Below, one piece after another: positions 46,985-57,576 of a stretch of 64,000 nucleotides of DNA; within the stretch, counting starts at the first letter, position 1; each line of letters opens with the position of its first letter. The DNA lies in the NCBI RefSeq assembly GCF_963169125.1, contig NC_084795.1:279010122-279074121 (forward strand), written 5' to 3'. The stretch comes from Humulus lupulus. Its lineage: Eukaryota; Streptophyta; Magnoliopsida; Rosales; Cannabaceae. The notes beneath the pieces were generated by a model that had not been told where the DNA came from, did no database searches, and worked only from the letters and a program-made list of their open reading frames with translations. A program made the translations under genes and the position numbers.

Positions 46985-48970
46985 TATAACGACCCAACTA
47001 TTCTAGACTTTGGACCATTAATAACTACTATACTAATCTTAAGAAAACGTACATATGAAATAACCATAACTTTATTTAAAAACTGTAAAGTAAAGGTTAA
47101 ATACATAAACAATTCATTTACGATATGGGATCCCATTGTTTTGAAAACAAAACATAACTTAAATAAATTGGTTACAAAATTAAGTGCGGAAAAATAATAC
47201 ATAGAAATCATAACTAAAAAACTTAAAAACTTCATCCTCGAATTGACGCGCAATCCACCGATTCCATCCTGCCTCAATACACATCCTCAAACTACCAAGA
47301 ATCTTTCCGCCGCTACAACTATTTCCTGCACATATAAACATAAAGGAATGAGCCTAATGCCCAGAAAGGAAAAACTACTAACCACATAAACATACACATA
47401 AAATCATATCATAACATATGCTAAAAACATATCATAACATATACTATATAAGACTATACTAATAATGGCCATTATGACATGTGATAAACCATCTACGTCC
47501 CCTGTCTAATATTTGAGGTAGGTTAGATCACATGTAGTGTATGATAACCCATCTACGTCTCCTGTCTAATATTTGAGGTAAGGTAAATCATAACATAACA
47601 TATAAAAACATAAACTTATCATAACATATTAAGCATAACATAATATATCATACAAACATACAAGATCTAGCCTATTTTCCTTACCAAAAATACCGGGATA
47701 TAAGAATAGTTTTGGGACTTTGGAACACTCCTAAAAACCATAAATGGAAGGGTGAGTATACTAAAGAGAATGAGATGAAAAGAATGGAAGAACTATACCA
47801 TTAAGAATATACTTACCAAAAACCTTATGTTCAAGAACTTAGATTTCCTATCCAAGAATAAAGAATAAAGTTGGGGGCTGAGTAGAAAACTATAAGAACT
47901 TGAAGAAAATAATACCAAATGAACTAGAGTTTTGGAATACCTTGAATGCTTTATGACCAATCTAAACCTTGAACCGAAATGTGTTATAAACCTTACTTCC
48001 CAAGTGTTTGGTAAGCTTAAAAATGATTAAGCTTATAATCCCCAACCCAAGTGTTTACACTCTCACAATAACCTAGCAACTTGCAGCCTCTGAACTTAAC
48101 TTGATGAACGAATGAAAAATGCTTGGTGCTAGATCCTATTTATTGAGTTCTAGGAATAAAAATCTTCTAATTATAATCCAAATTTAAATTTAAATTTAAA
48201 ATAGAATCCTAAGGAATACAAATCTTCTCCAAATTTAAATTCAAATTTAAAATAGAATAAAAATCTTCTAATTATAATCCAAATTTAAATTCAAATTTAA
48301 AATAGAATCCTAAGGAATAAAAATTTTCTAACTTTCTAAATCCCGTAACTCTAAACTAACCTACAGTAAAATCAACATATCTGGAGCTGTAAGACTCCAA
48401 TTTAGAATATCTTTATATCGTTAGAAAACTAATTAAATTATCTACAACTTTTTAGAAATACTATTTTTCGAAATTCATAACATAACTGGGTCAAAAATAG
48501 GTCAGAAGTTACAGTACCCTAAAGTTACGAAAAATCTATTTAATTATCTAAATCACAAATAAATAAAATATCTAAATCACAAATAAATAAAATTGTGAGT
48601 CTAAATATCTAAATAAATATCATGCTCCTAACAGATTATGGTGAAGACTAAGTCTTATATTTCTCTTATTAAAATAATGACTCCTTAATAATCATGCATA
48701 TGACAAGTGTCATAATCCTATTGACTCTATCTAAACCTTAGGTTATAATAATCATCATATTAATAACCAGCAATATTAATCAAACCTTATGTTATAATTA
48801 ATATTCTTAAACTATAGGTTAAACTTATAAAATCTATAACTATTGCTAGGAGTTTCCAACTAAGTCCCGGCTTGAACCAAAATCCACAATAATGAACATA
48901 CTATAACTAATACTAGCTATTACTACTACTACTACTATCTAACTAGCTAAGTAAATTCTGGGACTCTACA
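46985..48970 (-). repeat. 5' LTR of gypsy Z
   Basis: On the minus strand it begins TGTAGAGTCCCAGAATTTAC and ends AGTTGGGTCGTTATA, where the CA end is mutated to TA. It is 1986 bp, homologous to solo LTR Y. Internal direct repeats of TCTTCTAATTATAATCCAAA and AAATTTAAATT-AAATTTAAAATAG occur at 48165-48330. Its outer border meets a broken CACTA transposase reading frame. The matching 3' LTR is missing. Confidence 0.85.
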
Positions 48971-50779
48971 TGAATGAGAAATCTAAAGACACCACCAACG
49001 CACGAGTAAACTTGAAGAATTGGGGTATCCGATAAGAGTTGCACTTCAAGGAAGACGGTACAAAGTTGAACAAACCACATCCTATGTACTCTTTCACCAC
49101 GGATGATAGACGATTTTTTTGTCAGTTCGTAAAAGGAGTTAGACTTCCTGATGGCTTCGGTTCAAATTTCTCCAAGAAAGTAACTGACAATGATGGCAAC
49201 ATTGTTGGGTTGAAATCCCATGATTGTCACATTCTTATGCAACGTTTGTTGCCAGTATGAGTTTGAGGCTACTTGGATAAGTCTATTTCGAAGACAATCA
49301 TTGAGTTTTCTTTAAGCGAATTTGTGCTCGTACATTGGTTGTTAAGGATATGGAGAATGCAGAAGATCAAGTGATACAAATTTTATGAAAGTTGGAGTTA
49401 ATTTTCCTCCAACCTTTTTTGACATAATGATTCATTTAATTCTTCATTTACTGCAATAAGCTATCCTCGGAGGACCAGTTTACATGAGGTGGATGTATCC
49501 GTTTGAGCGATATATGAAGAGGTTGAAAAATTATGTCAGGAATAAGGCGCGCCCTGAAGGTTCTATAGCAGAGGGTTATGTTGTCGATGAAGCTTTGACT
49601 TTTTGTTCGCAATATCTTCAGGGCGTACATACTGAATTTAATCGTCTGGAAAGAAATGCAGATATTGTTATTCCTAAAAGACAATTGTCAGTTTTTGAAT
49701 CACAATGTCATCCAAGTAGCAAAAAGAAAATCATATCCCTTGACTATCTTCATCATGAAGAAGTGGAGTGGTTTGTACTAAACAATTGTTCTGAAATCCA
49801 ACCATATATGGAGTAAGTAGCTCAACACATATATGAATTAATTAAATTTAATTCATGACAAACTGTTATCTTACCTTAATTGTGTTGTACAGTGAATGCC
49901 TTCAAGAAAATTCAAACATAAATCTTCAAAAAGATTTCCCTATCTGGTTTAAATTGAAAGTAAATTATCGAAATTGTAGAATTCTTATGAAATTCGTATC
50001 CATTAATACTAATCTCATTGTGTTTTCTTTTTTTGTGTCATACTCTATAGATGGGTCATTTGCGGCAAATACAATCAACTGAGTATACTGATAAATTATT
50101 TGCTTTAGCAAACGGGTTCAATCAGAATGCATACTCCTACATGACTTGCATTGTTAACAGTGTGAAGTTTTTGGTCCATAGTCGTGACAAATGATGTACC
50201 ACTCAAAATAGTGGAGTTTCGGTGCTAGGAAACATTGGTTTCACTTTCTATGGTCAACTTGAGGAGATTGTAGAGTTGTGTTATTCCCATGGATACTCAG
50301 TAGTATTGTTTCGATGCAAATGGTTCAACACCGATGCAAGCAATGGTCGAAATGTGACTGAGAATAACATAACTAGTATCATGATTAATTCTGAATGGTA
50401 CAAGAATGATCAATTTATTCTCGCCACTCAAGCAAAACAAGTTTTCTACTTAGAAGATCCTTCAAGAAACAAAAATTGGAAGGTAGTAGAATAAGTCAAT
50501 CATCGAAAGATCTGGGATCATCCAAGTATCGATGATGATAACGAGGTTGATGTTGTACACGATAGCACTTCATCAAATTTTGTACTCATTGTGGAATTAG
50601 GAGAGTTGGAGATTATGCATTTGGATCAACCTGGTCACACCAGCATAATTGGGGAAACGTCTCGATCTGTTCCGAATGTGGATGATGATTTCATCAATGA
50701 CGATGATGATGACGAAATTAGTGAAGATGATTTAGAAAGTACAGATGATGATGTAGGAATCGACATTGATGAGGAATAA
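48971..50779 (+). pseudogene. Older CACTA element: TNP2-like transposase, C-terminal part with DUF4218 and DUF4216 regions
   Basis: Reading resumes right after the gypsy LTR with MNEKSKDTTNARVNLKNWGI, a stop, then HFKEDGTKLNKPHPMYSFTT and GLKSHDCHILMQRLLPV, the C-terminal part of plant TNP2 transposases. Next comes the DUF4218 region (RWMYPFERYMKRLKNYVRNK ARPEGSIAEGYVVDEALTF, 49484-49816), then a DUF4216 region (EEIVELCYSHGYSVVLFRCK WFNTD, 50222-50494) and an acidic tail (50591-50779, DDDDDEISEDDLESTDDD). Stops and frameshifts break it in several places. The last stop is 15 bp before the target duplication of the inner CACTA. The gene order equals that of the inner element on the opposite strand. 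Confidence 0.85.
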
Positions 50780-50794
50780 CATTTTCTTATGCAT

Positions 50795-51160
50795 CACTAT
50801 AAAAAACGGGACTTTTGCCGGCGCAAATTTGCGCCGGCAAAACCTAGGTAGTTTTTGCCGACGCAATTTTGCGCCGGCAAAGGACTGCGACGTACCCCCG
50901 TCACTAATTTCACTTTTGCAAATGTAATGCGCCGGTAATGGTATCTTTTGGCGACAAAAAAATACACCGGGAAAAATAAGGATGCGCCGGCAAAATTTTT
51001 TGTCATGTTGTTGTGGAAAACACTTTTAGCAGCGCAAAAATGCGCCGGTAAAAGTTGACTATTTTAGTGGCGCATTTTTGCACTGGGAAATGTGTATATA
51101 TATAGTGAGGATTGAAACTTTTGCCGACGTAATTTTGCGCCGGTAAAAGTATTTTTTATT
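50795..51160. repeat. Left subterminal repeat array of the inner CACTA
   Basis: About eight copies or half-copies of TTTTGCCGGCGCAAATTTGC GCCGGCAAAA-type units, as inverted pairs of TTTTGCCGGCGCAA with TTGCGCCGGCAAAA and variants (GCCGACGC, GCGCCGGTAAAA). In this family such units are the binding sites for the element-encoded TnpA-type protein. After this the sequence becomes AT-rich. Confidence 0.85.
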
Positions 51161-52009
51161 AAATTACTAATTTTATTTTCAATATATTAATATTAATTAA
51201 TAATTTTTTATTTTAATATATTAATAATTATTTAATTTTTTAGTAATATTATTTAATTAGAAATAAAATTAAAATTAAAATTTTATAAATAAAAAAAAAT
51301 TACAACTATTAATATTTATTGTCTCCACCAAACATGAAAATATAAAAGTAGTTTAGTAAAATAAATGCCTCATAAATTAAACTTTAAATAAATAAATAAA
51401 AAACTTCTACAAATGATCACTGCCCGCCTCATCATCCCCGCCCCCGTCAGCATCATCGTCCTCGTCCAGATCCTGGTCTGGTAAGTCAACTGTAAAACTA
51501 GGAGCCAATTCACCAACCTGCTTCAACAAAGCACTGAGCAGGAGATCTTGACGTCGTTGACGACTCTCAAGTTTGGTATTATGCTTTTTTAGGTTATGAT
51601 TTTCTAGCATAATGTCCTCAGTTCGCTGCAAAAGGCTGTCCATTTTAGGTGGCAATTGCCCGGACATTTGAGAAGTTGACGAAGATGCTGCCCTCTTTGC
51701 GCCAATTACCTTCAACCTAGGCAACCCCCCAAACCCTTTCTTATAACGCGAGCGGGGTCCAAGGACATCCGTGACAATATCCATATCAGGCGGGAACTGA
51801 CCGTCGACATTATCGCCGACACAAGAAGCAGCAGATGATACAGGGGTCTTACTCTACGATGCTCGACGCTCGGTCATCTCAGTCTGCACAATAACATTAT
51901 TTGAAAACCTAACTTATAAATTTTTAATATAACAACATATAAAATATAACTTTATTATCTATCTGCCAACATCCTATCATTAATGACTGCAGACCAGTGA
52001 TTGAAAAAG

Positions 52010-52260
52010 AATTTAATTAATTTTGTTCCCGTATCAGGGAGTAAGTGGGCTAAAGTAAATTTGGTCATGAAAATCTATATCTAAATCAAAATCATGAAGA
52101 TGTTGTTGATATATATAGTAAGTGCAGTTAATTCCATTAATGGGGAATTTACGTCTCTAAACATATGCATCAACTATATTTGCATGTTTTTTATTTAGAT
52201 ATGGATTTTCATGACCAAATTTACTTTAGCCCACAAGCTCCTTGATACGGGGACAACATT
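52010..52260. repeat. Inverted repeat inside an intron of the inner CACTA
   Basis: GGGCTAAAGTAAATTTGGTC ATGAAAATC... at about 52048-52080 returns as its complement at about 52200-52236 (GATTTTCATGACCAAATTTA CTTTAGCCC). The outer parts (TTGTTCCCGTATCAGGGAGT vs CTCCTTGATACGGGGACAAC) also pair. Arms are about 58 bp and the loop about 115 bp. Confidence 0.8.
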
Positions 52261-53217
52261 AGTTACATTCTTTTTTTATCTTAGTCCACAATCATTAATC
52301 ATAAAAATATTGGCACATAGATTATAAAGATTTCATTGTTAAAAATTTAATTAATAATTAATAAATAATTACTAATTGACAACAACCAATTAATAATTAA
52401 TATTTATTAATTATTTACTAAACTTTTTTAAATTTAAATGATCATAAATTAGTTAAGGTTATGCAACTTACATGTTTTGTCGCCGCTACATCACTAATCC
52501 ACTTATCATTCTTCTTGTGGAGGTGCTCGAATGTGTCGATCATGCTCGGGAGCTCGCCAGTAGATGGGTCCATCTAAAAAAGCAAATTATTTATACATTG
52601 TGACATTTATAATATTTTCGTAAATGTAAGGATATAATTATAATTTACGTGATCATAAACATGGGCAACAATGGATTTGGAACCGTGTCCTCCTGGTATG
52701 GTCATTTTTGCTCGAGCTTCTTTATTTTTCTTCGATATACGCTTCAAACAGAAAACAGTACTCATTAATCTAGATTGTAATTTTATAATTAAAAATTAAT
52801 GTAAAATCTACGGCATACCTGGTGAGAATCAGAAACCTAAAAATCACATAGAATTGCCCAATCAGAAGAAGTAATCGACACAAAAGGTTTTGACTTCGCT
52901 CTCTCATTGTCCACCTCTCCTCCAACATCTACCCAGTGTTTCTTCATTGTGTGGCGCCAATCAGTCAGATGTTTTTGCATTTGTCTTACCATAGCATTGT
53001 TGATTACTGGATTGTCTTCTGGATAAATTAATTTTTCCTAAAATCACAATTAAATTAGGAATTTGTTAAAATATTATGAAGATAGACAAAATATTTAATA
53101 GTGAGTTATTAAAGGTTTAAAAAATGCTTACAGATAGCCTCTTTCGAATAACTTGGATATCAGCTGGTTTTACTTGTTCCCAAGCTAGTTTAGTTGGGGG
53201 TACGGTGCTACGCAAAT

Positions 53218-55559
53218 TGTAACGCCCTGGCTACCCCAGAACAGTTACGGAGAACAGTGAACCGGAAATTTGACCCGCTACCCGAGTCCTTTGGTTAAAA
53301 ACGTGATCTAAGTGTTATTAACAGGTTAAGGTGGAAAACCAGTAAAAAAGAAAGGGTACTTTTCATTAAGTAAATAAACTGCTCATGAGCCTTTTTAAAA
53401 TGTTTACAAGTAGTTCATGTTACAAAAGAGTTGCTACAGTTCCAAATATACAATCCCCGCCGGCCTAAGCGGCAAAAATAGGGTAAACCCCTAGTCCCTC
53501 TGAGAACTCCTTGACCGTGGCAGTCAAGCGGCCCTATATGTACATCACACCGCCCAAGCTCTCCACTCAAGGCTGGCCAAACTTTTCCTTCCCTTTACCT
53601 GCACCACATAGCACCCATGAGCCAAGGCCCAGCAAGAAAACATAATAAAACATGATATAATATCAACAACGATCATAATAACCATTCAGGACTATCAGTC
53701 CAACAACTAGGTGACAATAGCCAAAAGTCACAATAATGAGCATCGCTCCCTCTAGCCATGTGACGATAGGGTCACCAGGGCTTAACTGAGAAATGAATCT
53801 TTCATAAGTTGTTTAGGACAAGTGTATGGTGATTAGTCACCAACATAACCTTCCTCACGACTCTGGAGTCGAAACTATGGACAACGTCCCTTAGCCATGT
53901 GACAAACAGTCACCGGGGTCATATACCTTGGCAATAATCATCTGGTTGTAAGCCAGGCAAGCGCTTATAAGTTTCTCGACCCTAGGGTCGGTCTGGCATT
54001 AATGCTATAGAGCCATTCAATGCATGATTCTTGACTTTAGATTCGGTCCCTGACTAGTCAGTGTCTCAAACAGGTAAACAACGTTCAACATCATTTAATA
54101 TGCAATCCATGTCCAGATATATCAACCAACATGCCTCAAGTATCAAACCACGCATGTCATATATCTATACAGGGTGCAACTGTACTAAAACATCGTTTTC
54201 TTACCTCTGGTTCAAGTGAGAATAATTATATGAACGACCCCTGAGAACGATCAACCTTTAAATTCCTCGACGGTCACCTGGTCATAACCAAGATATAGGA
54301 TTCGTCAATAAAAATGATAACTGAGGGTTCCCAAACCAAATCCCAGCCCCCGAGACCTCAAAAACTACCCAACCGGGTACTAGGTCCAACCCCGAGGCCT
54401 ATGGTTTGAATCCCTAAGCTAAAAACCACTTTTAGCAAAGTTTGGCCTTATGGGCCGCGGCCCCAAAAAGCCGTGCCGCGGCACGCCCCCAAGCCCTATC
54501 TGCCAGACACGCACGGGCTGCGGCACACAAAAGCTGTGCCGCGGCACCCAGCCCAGTTCAGCAACTAGCCCACGCACGAACCAGATTTTCCCCCTGTGCG
54601 TTTTTCTCTCAAACCAGCCTCTCAAACCATCATAAAACCTCCTCCAAACATGTAATTAAACCCCCTTACAACATCCTTATCTCACTCACACCAAACCCCA
54701 ACCAACTAACACCAAAAACCTCCTTTGATTCATACTTCCCACATCAAGAACATGAATTGAAAACTATAAACAAAAACAGAGTACCAGCTGTGATTAATGG
54801 CAAAACTCACCTTGAAACTTGTCTTGAACCTTCCACACAAGCTAACACAAGTCTCCAACCCAGCCCTTAAGTTTCCCTAGCTTGAATTATCACCAAGAAC
54901 ACAAAACCACCAAAGGAGCAATGAAGGAGATGAGGTACGGGTAAGGGAGAGGCAAACCCCTATTTTTGTTCTGTTTTATTCTACAGCCTTCAACCACTAA
55001 ACATCATATAAATCCTCCCTAAAATGACCAAAATGCCCTTATGTCATCTTAAGCCTCTAAAGTCACCCCAAGGGCAAAATTGGTACTTCTAGCTTAACCC
55101 GATAATCATAATTAACGCTTCCCAATTCCCGCTAATCTCAATATCCTCGAACACCAATATTTCATAACCTGTTACCCTAAAATCCCTGGTAACGCTATAA
55201 CCTTTAAATTCACCCCGAGACTCACCTCGAGCCCCGAGCTCAAACCTGTTATGACCAAACCGATAAATCATGTTTAAAGATCGTCTCATGTCGGAATACT
55301 CGAACCAATCCACATTATAATGTGGTCTCACAATATATCATTATCATACAAACAAGTATTCAATTATACCCTCAACGGGCCAAATTACCAGAATACCCCT
55401 GTAAACACATGTGGACTCACATGCATGCATTTAACATCATATGATAATATAATTCTCATAAACATGCATAAACACATTTAATGGCATAATTAAACAGTTA
55501 TGGCCCTCCCAGCCTACTAATCCAGCCATTAACCATAATAGGAAATCCGGGGCATTACA
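53218..55559 (-). mobile_element. Solo LTR V, in an exon of the inner CACTA, TSD CAAAT
   Basis: Begins TGTAACGCCCTGGCTACCCC and ends AAATCCGGGGCATTACA, 2342 bp. Perfect duplications CAAAT lie at 53213-53217 and 55560-55564. Removing V and one duplication restores a continuous reading frame. It is homologous to W1 and W2 (shared block CATAGCACCCATGAGCCAAGGCCCA near 53605, and the RC start TGTAATGCCCCGGATTTCC). The forward frame at 54442-54870 is GC-rich LTR sequence, not a gene. Confidence 0.92.
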
Positions 55560-55814
55560 CAAATAACGAGCCATGGAATTGTTGAACCACTTGCCGTACT
55601 TTTGAGTAGTTTTTCCAATTTGTTCATCAAACTCTACTTTCAAATGACTAACTTTTTTTGTGGCCAGGTCCTTCTCGATATTGGCACCGTAATAAGCTCC
55701 CTTGCCTCTCTTGGAGCCACCACCTGTGTCATTACTTGGTTCGGCCATTCTACATTAAAATATTCATTAATTAACTAATTCAAATTATGTATGTCTGTTG
55801 TTTTTTTATATAAA

Positions 55815-56625
55815 ATTAACATTTATTCATTATGGTATTTCCAAACCTACCATATTCCGACCTAGTAGATCCCTTGGAGATAGTAAGGAGTCATGTACTT
55901 CTCCTCATTTTTTTAAAATGTTTCTCAAACATTTTTAAAAAATAAGGAGCAGTACATGAATACATTGGCTATCCCCAAGGCATCCACTAGGTGCATCACT
56001 ATTATTTTTTGTTATAAAATTAATATTTTATTACTTATTGTCTTTCCCAACTTACCCTATTGCGACCTAGTGGATCCCTTGGAGATAGTAAGCAGTCATG
56101 TAGTCATTCTCATTTCTTCAAGATGTTTCTCAAACATCTTGAAAAAATGAGAACCAATACATGAATACATTAATTATCCCCAAGGCATCCACTAGGTGCA
56201 TCACTATTGTTTTTTGTTATAAAATTAACATTTTATTACTTATTGTCTTTCCCAACCTACCATATTCCGACCTAGTAAATCCCTTGGAGATAGTAAGCAG
56301 ACATATGCGACTACCCATTTTTTCAAGATATTTCTCAAACATCTTGAAAAAATGAGTATCAGCACATGAATACATTGACTATCCCCAAGGCATCCACTAG
56401 GTGCATCACTATTGTTTTTTGTTATTGAATTAACATTTTATTACTTATTGTCTTTCCCAACCTACCCTATTCCGACCTAGTAGATCCCTTGGAGATAGTA
56501 AGCAGACATGTGCGACTACCCATTTTTTCAAAATATTTCATCAAATATCTTGAAAAAATGAGTACCAGTACATAAATACACTGACTATCCCCAAAGCATC
56601 CAATAGGTGCGTGTGTACCTATATC
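55815..56625. repeat. ~205-bp tandem repeat, four units, each with a hairpin
   Basis: CCTTGGAGATAGTAAG recurs near 55872, 56078, 56283 and 56489. Each unit has GGCATCCACTAGGTGCATCA, TTATTACTTATTGTCTTTCC and a self-complementary block, for example TTTCTTCAAGATGTTTCTCA AACATCTTGAAAAAATGAG. It lies between the two CACTA genes. Similar forward frames of 64 codons at 55956 and 56161 are by-products of the repeat. Confidence 0.9.
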
Positions 56626-56701
56626 TGATACTATCATTAATTAATGATAATAAATAAAGTTTTCATTGAATTAAATAAAAAGTTACATACACTTGTTTAA
56701 A

Positions 56702-57499
56702 TTACATATCACTGTCCTCATCATCACTAACTACAACATCATTACGAACATCACTATCACTATCACTATCGACTAGAACATTATCGTCATCCTCATCGTC
56801 TTCATACTCGGCCAACGTGTCGTCTTCAAATTCAACTTCATCATCGACAAAAAATTCATCTGAACCTTCACCAACCAAATCATCGACGTTGTACACTTCA
56901 GTGGCATTGACATCAACCCGATCATACTGAAGATTATCAAAAATTGGAAGTTCTACCCACAACTGAAATGAAGAAGAATTAACTTCTTGCAATATTGGTA
57001 TATCATTTGTGGTCTCAGTATCATCAACATCAGAATTTGAGAAATCCCATATATTCCTCGGAATGTATTCATTAACGAGCCTCCAATCATCCCCATTTTT
57101 CACATCTCGAAGATAATACACCAACTTCGCTTGAGATGCGAGAACGAAAGAATCATCTTTATAACATTCTTCCTTCACATATACGCTCGTAAAATTGGAT
57201 TCCACTTTAATTATACTTGTATTAAACCATCTACACTTGAATAGGACAACACTGTAACCCATCAAGTAGGACAATTCAATTACTTCTTCCAAAACTCCAT
57301 AGTAGTTCACTCCTTCCTCACTTGGCACCATTACACCGCAATTTTGTGTTTTAAGCTTCATATCACGACCACGAGTCACAAATTTCACACCATTCACTAT
57401 CATCCCTGGATATGAGTACACGGTGTCGCTTGATTTGTTTGCGAGAGCATACAATTCATTATTCACTTCAGTAGGTGTTGACTCATGCAAATCGTTCAC
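56702..57499 (-). CDS. Inner CACTA transposase gene, last exon: DUF4216 domain and acidic tail
   Basis: The exon begins after an AG at 57501-57500 (77-bp GT-AG intron 57576-57500) and continues the frame of WFKERV. It holds the DUF4216 block (VIELSYLMGYSVVLFKCRWFN, YKDDSFVLASQAKLVYYL) common to CACTA TNP2-type proteins, then a long Asp/Glu/Ser tail ending at 56702. This exon is intact, although the gene upstream is broken. DUF4216 is usually fused C-terminal to TNP2. Its role is unknown to me. The older CACTA copy at 50222-50779 is its homologue. Confidence 0.82.
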   Translation of the reverse strand: MNDLHESTPTEVNNELYALANKSSDTVYSYPGMIVNGVKFVTRGRDMKLKTQNCGVMVPSEEGVNYYGVLEEVIELSYLMGYSVVLFKCRWFNTSIIKVESNFTSVYVKEECYKDDSFVLASQAKLVYYLRDVKNGDDWRLVNEYIPRNIWDFSNSDVDDTETTNDIPILQEVNSSSFQLWVELPIFDNLQYDRVDVNATEVYNVDDLVGEGSDEFFVDDEVEFEDDTLAEYEDDEDDDNVLVDSDSDSDVRNDVVVSDDEDSDM

Positions 57500-57576
57500 C
57501 TATCAACATTAACATTGAAAGTTGGTTTTGGATTGATTAAGTGGGGTTTCGGAAAAGAATTTACTAATATACATAC

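Larger units (their letters stand above)
38403..48970 (-). mobile_element. Decayed Ty3/gypsy retrotransposon Z, split by nested solo LTRs, 3' end lost
   Basis: Read on the minus strand: 5' LTR (48970-46985), initiator-Met-type primer binding site, gag, protease, reverse transcriptase, then truncation near 38403 in the RNase H region. There is no integrase and no 3' LTR. Solo LTR X (40509-45613) lies inside gag and Y lies inside X. The right border falls in a CACTA transposase gene (frame resumes at 48971). Stops, frameshifts and an internal deletion before RT show it is inactive. Confidence 0.85.
51407..55748 (-). pseudogene. Inner CACTA second gene (plant En/Spm Transposase_24-type protein), interrupted by a solo LTR
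   Basis: Reads from ATG at 55748 (MAEPSNDTGGGSKRGKGAYY ...) through KYGKWFNNSMARYL, is interrupted by solo LTR V, then continues in the same frame as RSTVPPTKLAWEQVKPADIQ to a GT donor at 53131. The next exon is 53037-52819 (EKLIYPEDNPVINNAMV, HLTDWRHTMKKHWVDVGG). It carries an in-frame TAG near its end. Further exons near 52740-52660 and 52574-52470 follow. The last exon (51784-51407) encodes a coiled-coil segment (LLQRTEDIMLENHNLKKHNT) and an acidic tail. Family members bind the subterminal repeats and aid transposition. The exon boundaries other than the first are approximate. Confidence 0.75.

Noticed and set aside
50795..51160. CRISPR-like array at the GCCGGC repeats
   Set aside because: The repeats alternate in orientation, have irregular spacers, and sit at a CACTA end in plant DNA.
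54442..54870. 142-codon plus-strand frame
   Set aside because: Lies wholly inside solo LTR V, has low-complexity Ala/Pro composition and no family likeness.
55956..56355. Two similar 64-codon frames that look like paralogous small genes
   Set aside because: They are the same frame repeated by the 205-bp tandem unit, with no coding features.
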